A stretch of DNA of 13,148 nt from DATAYA01 sp036272815 (GCA_036272815.1 DATAYA010000159.1:1-13148); one strand, 5' to 3'. Counted from the first letter of the stretch, positions 1 to 6,993 are shown. Translations and numbers: made by a program. Notes: generated by a model from the sequence alone, not told the origin.

Positions 1-520
1 ACCCGACGCGTCCCTTGTATTTCGGGTCGAGCAGGTCGGCGAAGCTGGTCGGCGGCTCCTTCACGCGCTCGGGATTGTAGGCGAGCACCTGCGGGCTCCA
101 GATGTGCGGCGCCATGTAGGTGGTGCGCAGGTTGGGCTCGACGTGCGCGAGGTTCGGAACCTTCGTCGCATCCAGCGTCTCGACCAGCCCGGCCTTGTTC
201 ACCTGATAGGCGCTGACGCCTTGCAGGCAATCGACGTCGGTCGCACCGCGCGGCAGCCGGCGCTGGGCGAACATGCGCGCGATGCGCGGCGGCTCGTCGT
301 TGGCATCGACGATCACCTCGATGCCTTTCGGCTTCAGCAGCGGCTGCACGACGTTCTGGTCCAGCAGACGCGCGTAATCGCCGCCCCATGTGCTGACGAC
401 GACGCGCTCGGCCGCATCCGCGCGACGGGACAGGATCGCGGGTGCCGCGAGCGAGGCCGCGGCGCCCGCCAGCAGCGTGCGGCGGCTCGGGCGCCAGAAG
501 CGGGTCGGTTCGTCGCTCAT
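1..520 (-). CDS. ABC transporter periplasmic substrate-binding protein, PotD/PotF-like (partial, C-terminus outside window)
   Basis: The first 173 residues of an extracellular solute-binding protein are present; the rest lies beyond position 1. The N-terminus has a Tat-type signal (PSRRTLLAG, Arg13-Arg14), then an alanine-rich hydrophobic stretch and a likely cleavage site after ADA near residue 37. The mature start, VVVSTWGGDY (about 40-49), is the usual first strand of polyamine/Fe(III)-type binding proteins. Later segments (YNPERVKEPPTSFADLLDPKYKGRVG) match the hinge region of the PotD/PotF/FbpA superfamily. The protein should capture a small solute in the periplasm for the permease and ATPase encoded just upstream. 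I chose the ATG at 520 because GGAG (529-532) stands 8 nt before it. An in-frame ATG at 550 forms an ATGA overlap with the ATPase stop but has no ribosome-binding site. The ligand is unknown; polyamine, opine, 2-aminoethylphosphonate and iron are all possible for the family. Confidence 0.9.
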   Translation of the reverse strand, partial: MSDEPTRFWRPSRRTLLAGAAASLAAPAILSRRADAAERVVVSTWGGDYARLLDQNVVQPLLKPKGIEVIVDANDEPPRIARMFAQRRLPRGATDVDCLQGVSAYQVNKAGLVETLDATKVPNLAHVEPNLRTTYMAPHIWSPQVLAYNPERVKEPPTSFADLLDPKYKGRVG

Positions 521-528
521 GTCGGTCG

Positions 529-532
529 CTCC
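529..532 (-). promoter_or_regulatory. Shine-Dalgarno GGAG deciding the start of the PotD-like gene
   Basis: GGAG on the minus strand lies 8 nt upstream of the ATG at 520. The competing in-frame ATG at 550, which overlaps the stop of the ATPase gene, has no purine-rich element before it. The site therefore favours the shorter product that starts MSDEPTRF. Confidence 0.5.
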
Positions 533-546
533 GGGTTCGGGTTCAT

Positions 547-1632
547 TCATGCGGTCAGGCGAACGGGGGCCGCCGCCTCGATCGGCCGTCCGGCCTCGTC
601 GAACAGGCGCTCGGCCTCGGTGCCCCAGTGCAGGCCCACTTGCGTCCCCGGCGCGAAGCGCGGCGCCGGTGCGGCGGCGCGCGCCAGCACGCGGAGCTCG
701 GGCGAGAGCCGCACCACGTGCTCGACGACGGCGCCGAGATAGGTCGCGAGCTCCACGGTGCCGCGCGCCTGCGCCGCCTCGCCCGAAGCCGAGATCGCGA
801 TCCGCTCGGGACGCAACGCGAGGCTCGCCGCGCCAGCCGCGCCGTACTCCGCCGCGAGCGAGAGCGCCGCATCGTCCGCAAGCAGTCGTCCGCGTTCCGC
901 GAGCCGCCCCGCGACGATGTTGCTGCGCCCGATGAACCCGGCGACGAACGGCGTCGCCGGGCGCTCGTAGAGATCCTCCTGGGTGCCGATCTGCTCGACG
1001 CGGCCCTCGCGCATCAGCACCAGCCGGTCGGCCATTGCCATCGCCTCGTCCTGGTCGTGCGTGACCATGATCGCGGTCAGCGCCGCCTCGCGCTGGAGGA
1101 TTCGGATGTCGCGCGCGACCTCGCTGCGCAGCGACGCGTCGAGATTGGACAGCGGCTCATCCAGCAGCAGCACGCGCGGACGGATCGCGAGCGCGCGGGC
1201 CAGCGCCACGCGCTGCTGCTGGCCGCCCGAGAGTTCTCGCGGCAATCGCCCGGCGAACGGCTCCAGCTTCACCAGCCGCAGCATCTCCTCGACGCGCGCC
1301 GCCATCGCATCCCGCCCGAGCCGCCGCATCTCCAGCCCGAAGGCGATGTTGCGCGCGACGGTCAGATGCGGGAACAGCGCGTAGCTTTGGAACACGAGGC
1401 CCATGTCGCGGCGATGCGCCGGCAGGCCGTCGATCGGCGCACCGTCGAGCCGGATTTCGCCGGCGCTGGGGTCGACGAAGCCCGCGATCATGCGCAACGT
1501 CGTGGTCTTGCCGCAGCCCGACGGACCGAGCAGCACCACCATCTCGCCCTGCGCCACGTCGAGCGTGACGTCGGCGACAACCGATTGCGCGCCGTAATCC
1601 TTGCCCAACCCGTCGAGCTGCAGCCGGCTCAT
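547..1632 (-). CDS. ABC transporter ATP-binding protein, PotA/FbpC-like (polyamine/Fe(III) type)
   Basis: This is a 361-residue ATPase, the normal length for the PotA/UgpC/FbpC group. Visible motifs are Walker A GPSGCGKT (36-43), Q-loop Gln82 in VFQSYALFPH, signature LSGGQQQRV (134-142), Walker B VLLLDEP (154-160), D-loop SNLD and switch His192 in MVTHDQDEA. Residues from about 240 form the C-terminal TOBE-type regulatory domain (LALRPERI and the following beta-rich segment). It should dimerise on the cytoplasmic face of the permease encoded upstream and power import. The ATG at 1632 overlaps the permease stop by 4 nt (ATGA, 1629-1632), implying translational coupling. The reading frame stays open far upstream, but that stretch only mirrors the permease gene. 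The family assignment is firm; the transported substrate is not known. Confidence 0.95.
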   Translation of the reverse strand: MSRLQLDGLGKDYGAQSVVADVTLDVAQGEMVVLLGPSGCGKTTTLRMIAGFVDPSAGEIRLDGAPIDGLPAHRRDMGLVFQSYALFPHLTVARNIAFGLEMRRLGRDAMAARVEEMLRLVKLEPFAGRLPRELSGGQQQRVALARALAIRPRVLLLDEPLSNLDASLRSEVARDIRILQREAALTAIMVTHDQDEAMAMADRLVLMREGRVEQIGTQEDLYERPATPFVAGFIGRSNIVAGRLAERGRLLADDAALSLAAEYGAAGAASLALRPERIAISASGEAAQARGTVELATYLGAVVEHVVRLSPELRVLARAAAPAPRFAPGTQVGLHWGTEAERLFDEAGRPIEAAAPVRLTA

Positions 1633-2480
1633 GTCCGCACCACCTGCCCGAGCCGGACGAAGCGGTCGAGCAGCAAAAGGGCGGCGGTGATCAGCGCCAT
1701 CTGCGCCACCGCGACCGCCGCGATCAGCGGATCGAGATGGTATTGCAGGTATTGCAGCACCGCGATCGGCAGCGTCGTCATCCCCGGCGCGATCAGGAAG
1801 TATGTCGTGTCGAGATTGCCGAACGAGGCGATGAAGGCGAACAGCCCGCCGGCCACGATCCCGGATCGCATCGCCGGCAGCGTCACTCGCCAGATCACGC
1901 GCCACGGGGCCGCGCCGAGGCTCGCTGCCGCCTCCTCCGCGCTGCCGTCGTGGTTCACCAGCCCGGCGAGGCACAGCCGCACCACCCACGGCACGGTCAC
2001 CAGCAGATGCGCCACCACCAGCACGAGCAGCGAGCCGCTGAGCGGCACCTGCGTCGCCTCCTCGATCAGCACGGCGACGACTGCGATGCCGAGCCCGATC
2101 GCAACGCCCGGCACGGTGAGCGGTGCGAGCAGCAGCGCGCTCACCGCCGCCCGGCCGCGAAATCGGTGGCGCGCGAGACCGATGCCGGCGGGGATGCCGA
2201 ATGCGAGGCTGAGCAGGGTCGCGACGACGGCAAGCTCCAGGCTGGTCGCCAGCGCCGCGCCGAAATTGGGAATGATCCGCGCATACCACGCGAGCGTGTA
2301 CCCGCGCGGCGGGAACTGGATCAGCGTCTCATCGAACACGCTGAGATAGAGCGTGAGCACGAGCGGCAGGAAGATCGCAACGCCGCCCACGGCACCGAGC
2401 AGCAGTGCGGGCGCACGCGCCGCATTGAGCGCCGCAGCGGGCGCCAGTCGGGAAGCAAGGGTCGCCGTGTGCTGCACCAC
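1629..2480 (-). CDS. ABC transporter permease, PotC-like
   Basis: This is a 283-residue inner-membrane permease of the binding-protein-dependent family. It has about six hydrophobic segments (roughly 25-50, 78-103, 112-137, 151-175, 205-230, 250-271). The cytoplasmic EAA loop, EEAAASLGA at 182-190 followed by PWRVIWRVTLPAM, docks with the ATPase. The segment FGNLDTTYFL is typical of PotC/spermidine-type permeases. The start is a GTG at 2480 with a second GTG directly after it. No clear ribosome-binding site precedes it, and a stop lies a short way upstream in frame, so the choice is nearly forced. It begins 52 nt after the stop of the molybdenum subunit and overlaps the ATPase gene by 4 nt. 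Family importers normally use two permeases. Only this one is visible, so either the partner lies beyond position 1 or this protein homodimerises. Confidence 0.92.
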   Translation of the reverse strand: MVQHTATLASRLAPAAALNAARAPALLLGAVGGVAIFLPLVLTLYLSVFDETLIQFPPRGYTLAWYARIIPNFGAALATSLELAVVATLLSLAFGIPAGIGLARHRFRGRAAVSALLLAPLTVPGVAIGLGIAVVAVLIEEATQVPLSGSLLVLVVAHLLVTVPWVVRLCLAGLVNHDGSAEEAAASLGAAPWRVIWRVTLPAMRSGIVAGGLFAFIASFGNLDTTYFLIAPGMTTLPIAVLQYLQYHLDPLIAAVAVAQMALITAALLLLDRFVRLGQVVRT

Positions 2481-2532
2481 GGGTGCCGAGGCTTGACGTT
2501 CCGGAGCGCGGTGTCAACGTAAGGCGCGGGCG

Positions 2533-4743
2533 TCAGACGGAAGCCGCCTCCCGCACGCGCGCGGGGCTGATCGGCAGGTCGCGCACCCGGCGTCCGAGCG
2601 CGTCGGCCAGCGCATTGCCGATGGCCGCCGATGTCGGGCCCTGGGCGGCCTCTCCGGTGCCAAGGAAGGGCGCCCCCGGACGGTCGATCACATGCACGTC
2701 GACGCGGCCCGGCGTGTCCGCGAAGCGCAGGATCGGATAGGCGCTCCAGTCGAAGCTGGTGCGGCGCCCGGCCGCGAAGCCGACCTGCTCCTGCAACGTC
2801 CAGCTCGTCGCCTGCACGATGCCGCCCTCGATCTGGTTGCGGATGCCGTCCGGGTTCACCGCCTGGCCGCTATCCACCGCGGCGACGACGCGCAGCAGAT
2901 GCAGAGCGCCGGTCTCGCGTGCGACCTCGATCTCCATCGCGATCGCGCAATAGGCGCCGAGGTTCTTGTATCGGGCGAACGCGAAGCCGAACCCGCGATC
3001 CGCGCCTCGCCGCCGCGCCGACCAGCCGAAGCGCGCGGCGGCGAGGGTGACGGCATCGCGTGCCCGCGCATCGTCCAGATGCGCGAGGCGGAAGGTCACG
3101 GGATCGCTGCCCGCCGCTCGCGCCAGCTCGTCCATGAAGCTCTCGATCGCGAACACGTTCAGATGCGCGCCAAGGCTGCGCAGCGCGGAGATGCGATGCG
3201 GCATCGCGGGGATAAAATGGTACGTGCAGCGCGCCCGCGGCAGCGTGTAGATCGGGATCGCGTTGCGGTCGCCACCCCCCTCGGGCATCGGGATCGGCCG
3301 TGGCGCCGGGGCGGGGAAGGGCGGGTCCATCTCCTGCCCGGCAAGCAGCACGCCGGGGCCGCCGGGGCGGCGCGAGTGGGTGTTGCTCCAGACCTCGTAC
3401 TCCCATGACACGATGCGCCCGTCCGGCCCCAGCGCCGCGCGCACCGCGCCGAGCATGCCGGGGCCGAGCGGCTCCCACCCATGCTCCTGCTCGCGCATCC
3501 ACTGCATCCGGATCGGCCGACCGGGCATCGCCTGCGCCACCACCGCAGCGTCCGCCGCCGCGTCGTCAGCACCGTTCTGGCCATAGCAGCCCGCGCCTTC
3601 GACCTGGATGCAGCGGACGCGCGCCGCCGGCAGACGCAGCAGCTTCGCGATGGCGGCACGCAGCGGATAGACGCCCTGGCTGTGCGTCCAGACCGTCATC
3701 TCGCCGTCGCGGAACCAGGCGACGGCGCAGGACGGCCCGATCGCGCCGTGCATCAGCCACGGCCGCGTATAACGGGCGGAGAATTGGCGCGCGCCGTCGG
3801 CCGGGGCGGGACCGGCCCGGTCGAGGATCACCAGATCACGCGCCGGCAGACCCGGCAGGCCGGCTGCGTCGTCGATCGGTGCCGCCGCCGCCGTCCCGCC
3901 CGCCGCCGTCCCGTCCGCCTCCCATCCCGAGGCCGTGAGCGCGCGCAGCGCCGCGACGGCCTGCCACTCGCCCGTCGCCACGACGGCGAGGAATTCTCCG
4001 GCGCGCACCAGCCGGACGACGCCCGGCATCGCGCCGGCGCCGCGCAGGTCGGGCGCCCGCAGCCTCGTGCCGGGGCTCGGCCCGCGTGCGACGCGGGCGT
4101 GCAGCATCCCGGGAAGGCGCATGTCCTGCACATACGCCGCACCGCCCGCGAGCTTGGCCGGCAGGTCCACCCGCGGCAGGCTGTGCCCGATCACCGTGAA
4201 GCGGCCCGGCGGCTTGAGCGGCGAGGCCGCCGACGCCTCGACGTCCAGCGACAGCCCGGCGGCGAGCGCGCCGTAGCCGAGGCGGCGGCCGTCGGGTGCC
4301 ACCACCGCGCCGTCGCGCGTGACCAGGTTCGCAGAATCCTCGCCGAGTTGCGCGGCCGCCTGCCGTACCAGCAGGGCCCGGGCCTGCGCTGCGGCGTTCA
4401 GGATCGCGGTGCCGCTGTCCTGCATCGAGTGGCTGCCGGCCGTGAAGCCCTCGTCGGGCGTGCGCGCGGTGTCCGCCGTCACCAGCGTGATGTCGGTGGG
4501 GCGCAGGTCCAGCTCCTCGGCGGCGACCTGGATCAGCGCGGTCGCGATCCCCTGGCCCAGCTCCGCCTTGCCGGTGAACACGGTCACCCGCCCGTCGGGG
4601 CCGATTCGCAGCCAGCTGTCGAGCAGCGGCGACTTTTGAAGATCGCCGGGCAGTCGCGCGGCGGCCCGCGCCCGCCGGCACGAGAACGCCACCAGCAGCC
4701 CGCCGGCCGCCAGCGCCTTCCGCCGCGGCAGCGCCACGGTCAC
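2533..4743 (-). CDS. Molybdopterin-binding subunit of a xanthine dehydrogenase-family oxidoreductase (IorB-like)
   Basis: This 736-residue protein is the large catalytic subunit of a molybdenum hydroxylase of the isoquinoline 1-oxidoreductase beta / nicotinate dehydrogenase / aldehyde dehydrogenase type. The N-terminus has a twin-arginine signal (PRRKALAAGG, Arg7-Arg8), suggesting Tat export. Then come SWLRIGPDGRVTVFTGKAE and ELGQGIATAL (about 43-70), and the conserved block around 187-222 with RVDLPAKLAGGAAYVQD and LPGMLHARVAR. Near the C-terminus GTGEAAQGP carries Glu698, in the position of the catalytic base that activates water at the Mo centre. Family members hydroxylate N-heterocycles or oxidise aldehydes. 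The GTG at 4743 was chosen because it overlaps the Fe-S subunit stop (GTGA) and has GGAGG 8 nt before it. No FAD subunit is present; the triheme cytochrome c presumably takes the electrons. The substrate is undetermined. Confidence 0.93.
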   Translation of the reverse strand: MTVALPRRKALAAGGLLVAFSCRRARAAARLPGDLQKSPLLDSWLRIGPDGRVTVFTGKAELGQGIATALIQVAAEELDLRPTDITLVTADTARTPDEGFTAGSHSMQDSGTAILNAAAQARALLVRQAAAQLGEDSANLVTRDGAVVAPDGRRLGYGALAAGLSLDVEASAASPLKPPGRFTVIGHSLPRVDLPAKLAGGAAYVQDMRLPGMLHARVARGPSPGTRLRAPDLRGAGAMPGVVRLVRAGEFLAVVATGEWQAVAALRALTASGWEADGTAAGGTAAAAPIDDAAGLPGLPARDLVILDRAGPAPADGARQFSARYTRPWLMHGAIGPSCAVAWFRDGEMTVWTHSQGVYPLRAAIAKLLRLPAARVRCIQVEGAGCYGQNGADDAAADAAVVAQAMPGRPIRMQWMREQEHGWEPLGPGMLGAVRAALGPDGRIVSWEYEVWSNTHSRRPGGPGVLLAGQEMDPPFPAPAPRPIPMPEGGGDRNAIPIYTLPRARCTYHFIPAMPHRISALRSLGAHLNVFAIESFMDELARAAGSDPVTFRLAHLDDARARDAVTLAAARFGWSARRRGADRGFGFAFARYKNLGAYCAIAMEIEVARETGALHLLRVVAAVDSGQAVNPDGIRNQIEGGIVQATSWTLQEQVGFAAGRRTSFDWSAYPILRFADTPGRVDVHVIDRPGAPFLGTGEAAQGPTSAAIGNALADALGRRVRDLPISPARVREAASV

Positions 4744-5219
4744 AACGAGGCCCTCCGGCCGCCCGTCATCGCCCGGCCGGCGCGCCGGACCGCGCGCAGG
4801 ATGCGCAACTGGGTGCCGCACCGGCAGAGGTTGGGCTGCATGTGGGCGCGGATGCGCGCCTCATCGGCCCCGGGCTCGCGCTCCAGCAGCGCCTGCGCGC
4901 GCATCACCATCCCCGCCGTGCAATAGCCGCACTGCGCCGCCTGTTCGGCGAGGAAGGCGGCCTGCACGGGTCCGGGTGCGGCCGCCGTGCCGAGCCCCTC
5001 GATGGTGCGGATGCGCCGCCCCGGCAGCACCGCGATCGGCGTCAGGCAGGAGAACACGGCCGCGCCGTCCACCATCACCGTGCAGGCGCCGCACTGGCCG
5101 AGGCCGCAGCCGAACTTGGCCCCGTTCAGTCCGAGATCGTTCCGCAACACGTAGAGCAGTGGCGTCGCGGGATCCGCCGCGACCGCGTGCGTGCGTCCGT
5201 TCACCGAGAGCGAGATCAT
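4740..5219 (-). CDS. 2x[2Fe-2S] subunit of the molybdenum hydroxylase (IorA/CoxS-like)
   Basis: This 159-residue small subunit matches the usual length of IorA-type proteins. The N-terminal plant-ferredoxin domain has Cys38, Cys43, Cys46 and Cys58 (GCGLGQCGACTVMVDG, then FSCLTP). The C-terminal helical domain has Cys97, Cys100, Cys132 and Cys134 (QCGYCTAGMV and NLCRCGTQLRI), which bind the second cluster nearest the molybdopterin. It relays electrons from the Mo centre to the cytochrome subunit. It has no signal peptide of its own, so if the complex is periplasmic it would travel with the Tat-signal-bearing large subunit, as is thought for relatives. The ATG at 5219 overlaps the cytochrome stop (ATGA) and has AAGGG 8 nt upstream. 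All eight cluster ligands are intact. Confidence 0.95.
   Translation of the reverse strand: MISLSVNGRTHAVAADPATPLLYVLRNDLGLNGAKFGCGLGQCGACTVMVDGAAVFSCLTPIAVLPGRRIRTIEGLGTAAAPGPVQAAFLAEQAAQCGYCTAGMVMRAQALLEREPGADEARIRAHMQPNLCRCGTQLRILRAVRRAGRAMTGGRRASL
4752..4756 (-). promoter_or_regulatory. Shine-Dalgarno GGAGG deciding the GTG start of the Mo subunit
   Basis: GGAGG on the minus strand is 8 nt upstream of the GTG at 4743, inside the last codons of the Fe-S subunit gene. With the GTGA stop/start overlap it fixes the start of the large subunit. Otherwise the frame could be read from an ATG at 4821. Confidence 0.6.
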
Positions 5220-6475
5220 CCGCCCGACCCTTCCTTCCGCACCTGCCGCACCAGCGCCGGCAGATCGCGCCATGCCGCGCCGCCGCCGAAGCGGGCGTGG
5301 ATGTAATCCACCAGCTCCGCGACCTGCGCATCGCTCAGGCTTGCGGCGAACCCCGGCATGAAGGGACCGGCCGGCCCCGCCGGCGGGCTGACGCCGAACA
5401 GCACCACCGCGATCGCGTCGCGGGCCGTCGCCTCATGCAGCGGCGAGCCGAGTGCCAGCGAGGGACGGCCCTGCTGCATCATCGGCGCCCCCGCATCGTG
5501 ACAGCCGGCACAAGCGCCGGCGAACAGCGCGGTCGCCTCGGGCCGGCCGCGATTGGCGGCGGCGCCGCGATCTGCACGCGGCGCGCCGGCAGACGCGGCC
5601 ATCGTCGTCGCGAGATAGACGGCGATCGCGTGCAGATCGGATGGCCGTGCGGCGCCGAAATCATGCACCACACCGCCCATCGGACCCGCCGCCGCTTGGT
5701 GCTGCGCATCGAGGCCGGTGCGCAGATAGGTCGCCAGCGTATCCGCCGTCCAGGGCCGCGGCGCAGGCGAGGCGGCGGTGAGCGGCGGCGCGTACCAGCC
5801 ATCCAGCACGGCACCCGCAAGCGGCCGGCCGGACCGCTCCGCGCCCAGTAGGTTGCTTGGCGTATGGCAGTCGCCGCAATGGCCGAGCCCCTCCACCAGA
5901 TAGGCGCCGCGGTTCCATTCGGCGCTCCGCCCCGGCACCGGCTGGAAGCGGGCATCGTCGAGATAGAGCGCGTTCCAGACCGCGATCAGCGGCCGGAAGC
6001 CGAATGGGAAATCCATGCGCGGCGCCGGCGTCGCGCGCGCGACGGGACGGCGCGTCATCAGGAAGGCGTAGATCGCCGCGATGTCGGCATCGTCCACGCG
6101 GGTGAAGTGGTCGTAGGGGAAGGCGGGATAGAGGTGACGTCCGCCCGGTGCGACCCCGGTCCGCATGGCGCGGGCGAAATCGGCCAGCGACCAAGCCCCG
6201 ATGCCGGTTGCACGGTCGGGGGTGATGTTGCTGCCGTAGACCGTGCCGAACGGGGTGCGCACGGGCGCGCCGCCAGCCAGCGGCGCCCCGTCCGACCGCG
6301 TGTGGCAGCCGGCGCAGCCGCCGATCGCCGCCAGCCCTGCCCCGTCTGCGATCTCGTCAGGAGGAAACCCGGCGGCCGCCGCCGTGGCGCCCGGCCGCGG
6401 TCCGGCTGCGGCCGCGCAAGCGGCGAATGCCGCCACGACCAGGAGTGTCGCGCCCCGCAGCGCGGATTCGAACAC
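5216..6475 (-). CDS. Triheme cytochrome c, electron-accepting subunit of the molybdenum hydroxylase
   Basis: From the GTG at 6475 the product is 419 residues with three c-type heme sites: CAGCH (54-58), CGDCH (200-204) and CAGCH (322-326). Likely axial methionines are in PRMDFPFGFRPL (Met153), GPMGGVVHDF (Met266) and GPFMPGF (Met373). This layout matches the triheme subunits of membrane alcohol and aldehyde dehydrogenases and of nicotinate-dehydrogenase-type enzymes. The N-terminus MFESALRGATLLVVAAFAA is a plausible Sec signal. Cys20 in AFAAC could instead be a weak lipobox, giving a membrane-anchored lipoprotein. The start is uncertain: ATG 6559 and 6628 are in frame, but would put 28 to 51 extra, unusual residues before the signal peptide. 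It is the first gene of the operon and would pass electrons to ubiquinone or a terminal oxidase. Confidence 0.9.
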   Translation of the reverse strand: MFESALRGATLLVVAAFAACAAAAGPRPGATAAAAGFPPDEIADGAGLAAIGGCAGCHTRSDGAPLAGGAPVRTPFGTVYGSNITPDRATGIGAWSLADFARAMRTGVAPGGRHLYPAFPYDHFTRVDDADIAAIYAFLMTRRPVARATPAPRMDFPFGFRPLIAVWNALYLDDARFQPVPGRSAEWNRGAYLVEGLGHCGDCHTPSNLLGAERSGRPLAGAVLDGWYAPPLTAASPAPRPWTADTLATYLRTGLDAQHQAAAGPMGGVVHDFGAARPSDLHAIAVYLATTMAASAGAPRADRGAAANRGRPEATALFAGACAGCHDAGAPMMQQGRPSLALGSPLHEATARDAIAVVLFGVSPPAGPAGPFMPGFAASLSDAQVAELVDYIHARFGGGAAWRDLPALVRQVRKEGSGG

Positions 6476-6592
6476 GCGTATCTGCCTACGGCCACGCCTG
6501 CCGCACACAAGGCTCGCGTCGTTCGAGGGCGTGGTGCCGAAATCCGCCGATTGGCGCATGCTCGGCGTCTCGGCGGAGGAGAACGCGGCGGC

Positions 6593-6604
6593 CTGACCCG
6601 TCAG
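6593..6604. repeat. 12-nt inverted repeat carrying stop codons on both strands
   Basis: CTGACCCGTCAG is an inverted repeat with 5-nt arms (CTGAC/GTCAG). Its right arm contains the ftsB stop on the minus strand (6601-6603). Its left arm contains the stop of an open plus-strand frame (6594-6596). It is too short, and lacks a T-run, to be called a terminator with confidence. Confidence 0.4.
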
Positions 6605-6930
6605 AACAGCTTCTGTCCCTTCGGCCACGGCACGACGATGTCGGCCGGGTCGGCCAGATTGAGCAGCGAACGGGCGCGCTCATCCAGCACGTCGGCATCG
6701 AGGTGGTTGCTCGAGAGCGAGGCGACCTTGCGCTCCCACGCGTCGCGCTCGGCGGTTGCGGTCGCGAGCTGCGCCTTGGCCTCCGAGAGCTGCTTCTGCC
6801 GCAACACATAAGCCTGCAGCCCGCGATCGCCTTGGGTCGCACTCCAACCGAAATAGCCGGTGAGCGAGAGGAAGATCAGCGGCGGCACTGCGGCGCGAAC
6901 CCGACGCTTCACTGCGCGCATGAACGCCAT
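6601..6930 (-). CDS. ftsB: FtsB/DivIC-family septum formation initiator
   Basis: This is a 109-residue small bitopic membrane protein. A basic N-terminus (RAVKRRVRAA) is followed by one transmembrane helix at about 15-30 (VPPLIFLSLTGYFGWS). A charged heptad-like coiled coil follows at about 35-75 (GLQAYVLRQKQLSEAKAQLA and on), then a conserved C-terminal segment, LDERARSLLNLADPADIVVPWP. The order TM, coiled coil, short tail defines FtsB, which bridges FtsL and FtsQ in the divisome and helps activate septal peptidoglycan synthesis. The sequence style fits Acetobacteraceae homologues. The ATG at 6930 has GAGGGG (6939-6944) upstream; a second Met at codon 4 is possible. Its usual alphaproteobacterial neighbours, enolase and pyruvate dehydrogenase E1 genes, are absent here, which is odd for a housekeeping gene. 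Confidence 0.88.
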   Translation of the reverse strand: MAFMRAVKRRVRAAVPPLIFLSLTGYFGWSATQGDRGLQAYVLRQKQLSEAKAQLATATAERDAWERKVASLSSNHLDADVLDERARSLLNLADPADIVVPWPKGQKLF

Positions 6931-6942
6931 CGCCGTCGCCCC

Positions 6943-6993
6943 TCAGTCCCCATCCCAATATGCCTTAATCGGCGGCGAGCCGGAAGCCCGCAT
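6943..6993 (-). CDS. Possible small ORF (16 aa) between the Dpp ATPase gene and ftsB
   Basis: The ATG at 6993 overlaps the ATPase stop by one base (TGATG) and reads MRASGSPPIKAYWDGD before a TGA at 6943-6945. That TGA lies inside the GAGGGG ribosome-binding site of ftsB, so a ribosome finishing this ORF would stop just where ftsB initiation begins. Codon third positions are less GC-rich than in neighbouring genes. It could be a coupling or leader peptide, the remnant of a lost gene, or chance. No family is recognised. Confidence 0.2.
   Translation of the reverse strand: MRASGSPPIKAYWDGD

Noticed and set aside
442..2349. Long plus-strand open frame of about 635 codons
   Set aside because: It is Arg/His/Gln-rich with no domain resemblance and lies exactly opposite the PotA-like and PotC-like genes; an antisense shadow of GC-rich codons.
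2489..2517. Perfect minus-strand -35 hexamer TTGACA at 2512-2517, before the PotC-like gene
   Set aside because: At 17-nt spacing the -10 position reads AAGCCT, a poor match to TATAAT. Without a credible -10 I did not call a promoter.
3481..4926. Long plus-strand open frame opposite the Mo subunit gene
   Set aside because: No recognisable domain and composition typical of an antisense frame; the minus-strand protein is clearly the real gene.
6460..6500. TTCGAAT within a short inverted repeat, first considered as a tRNA T-arm
   Set aside because: The flanking 5-bp stem does not pair correctly and no acceptor, D or anticodon arms can be built around it.
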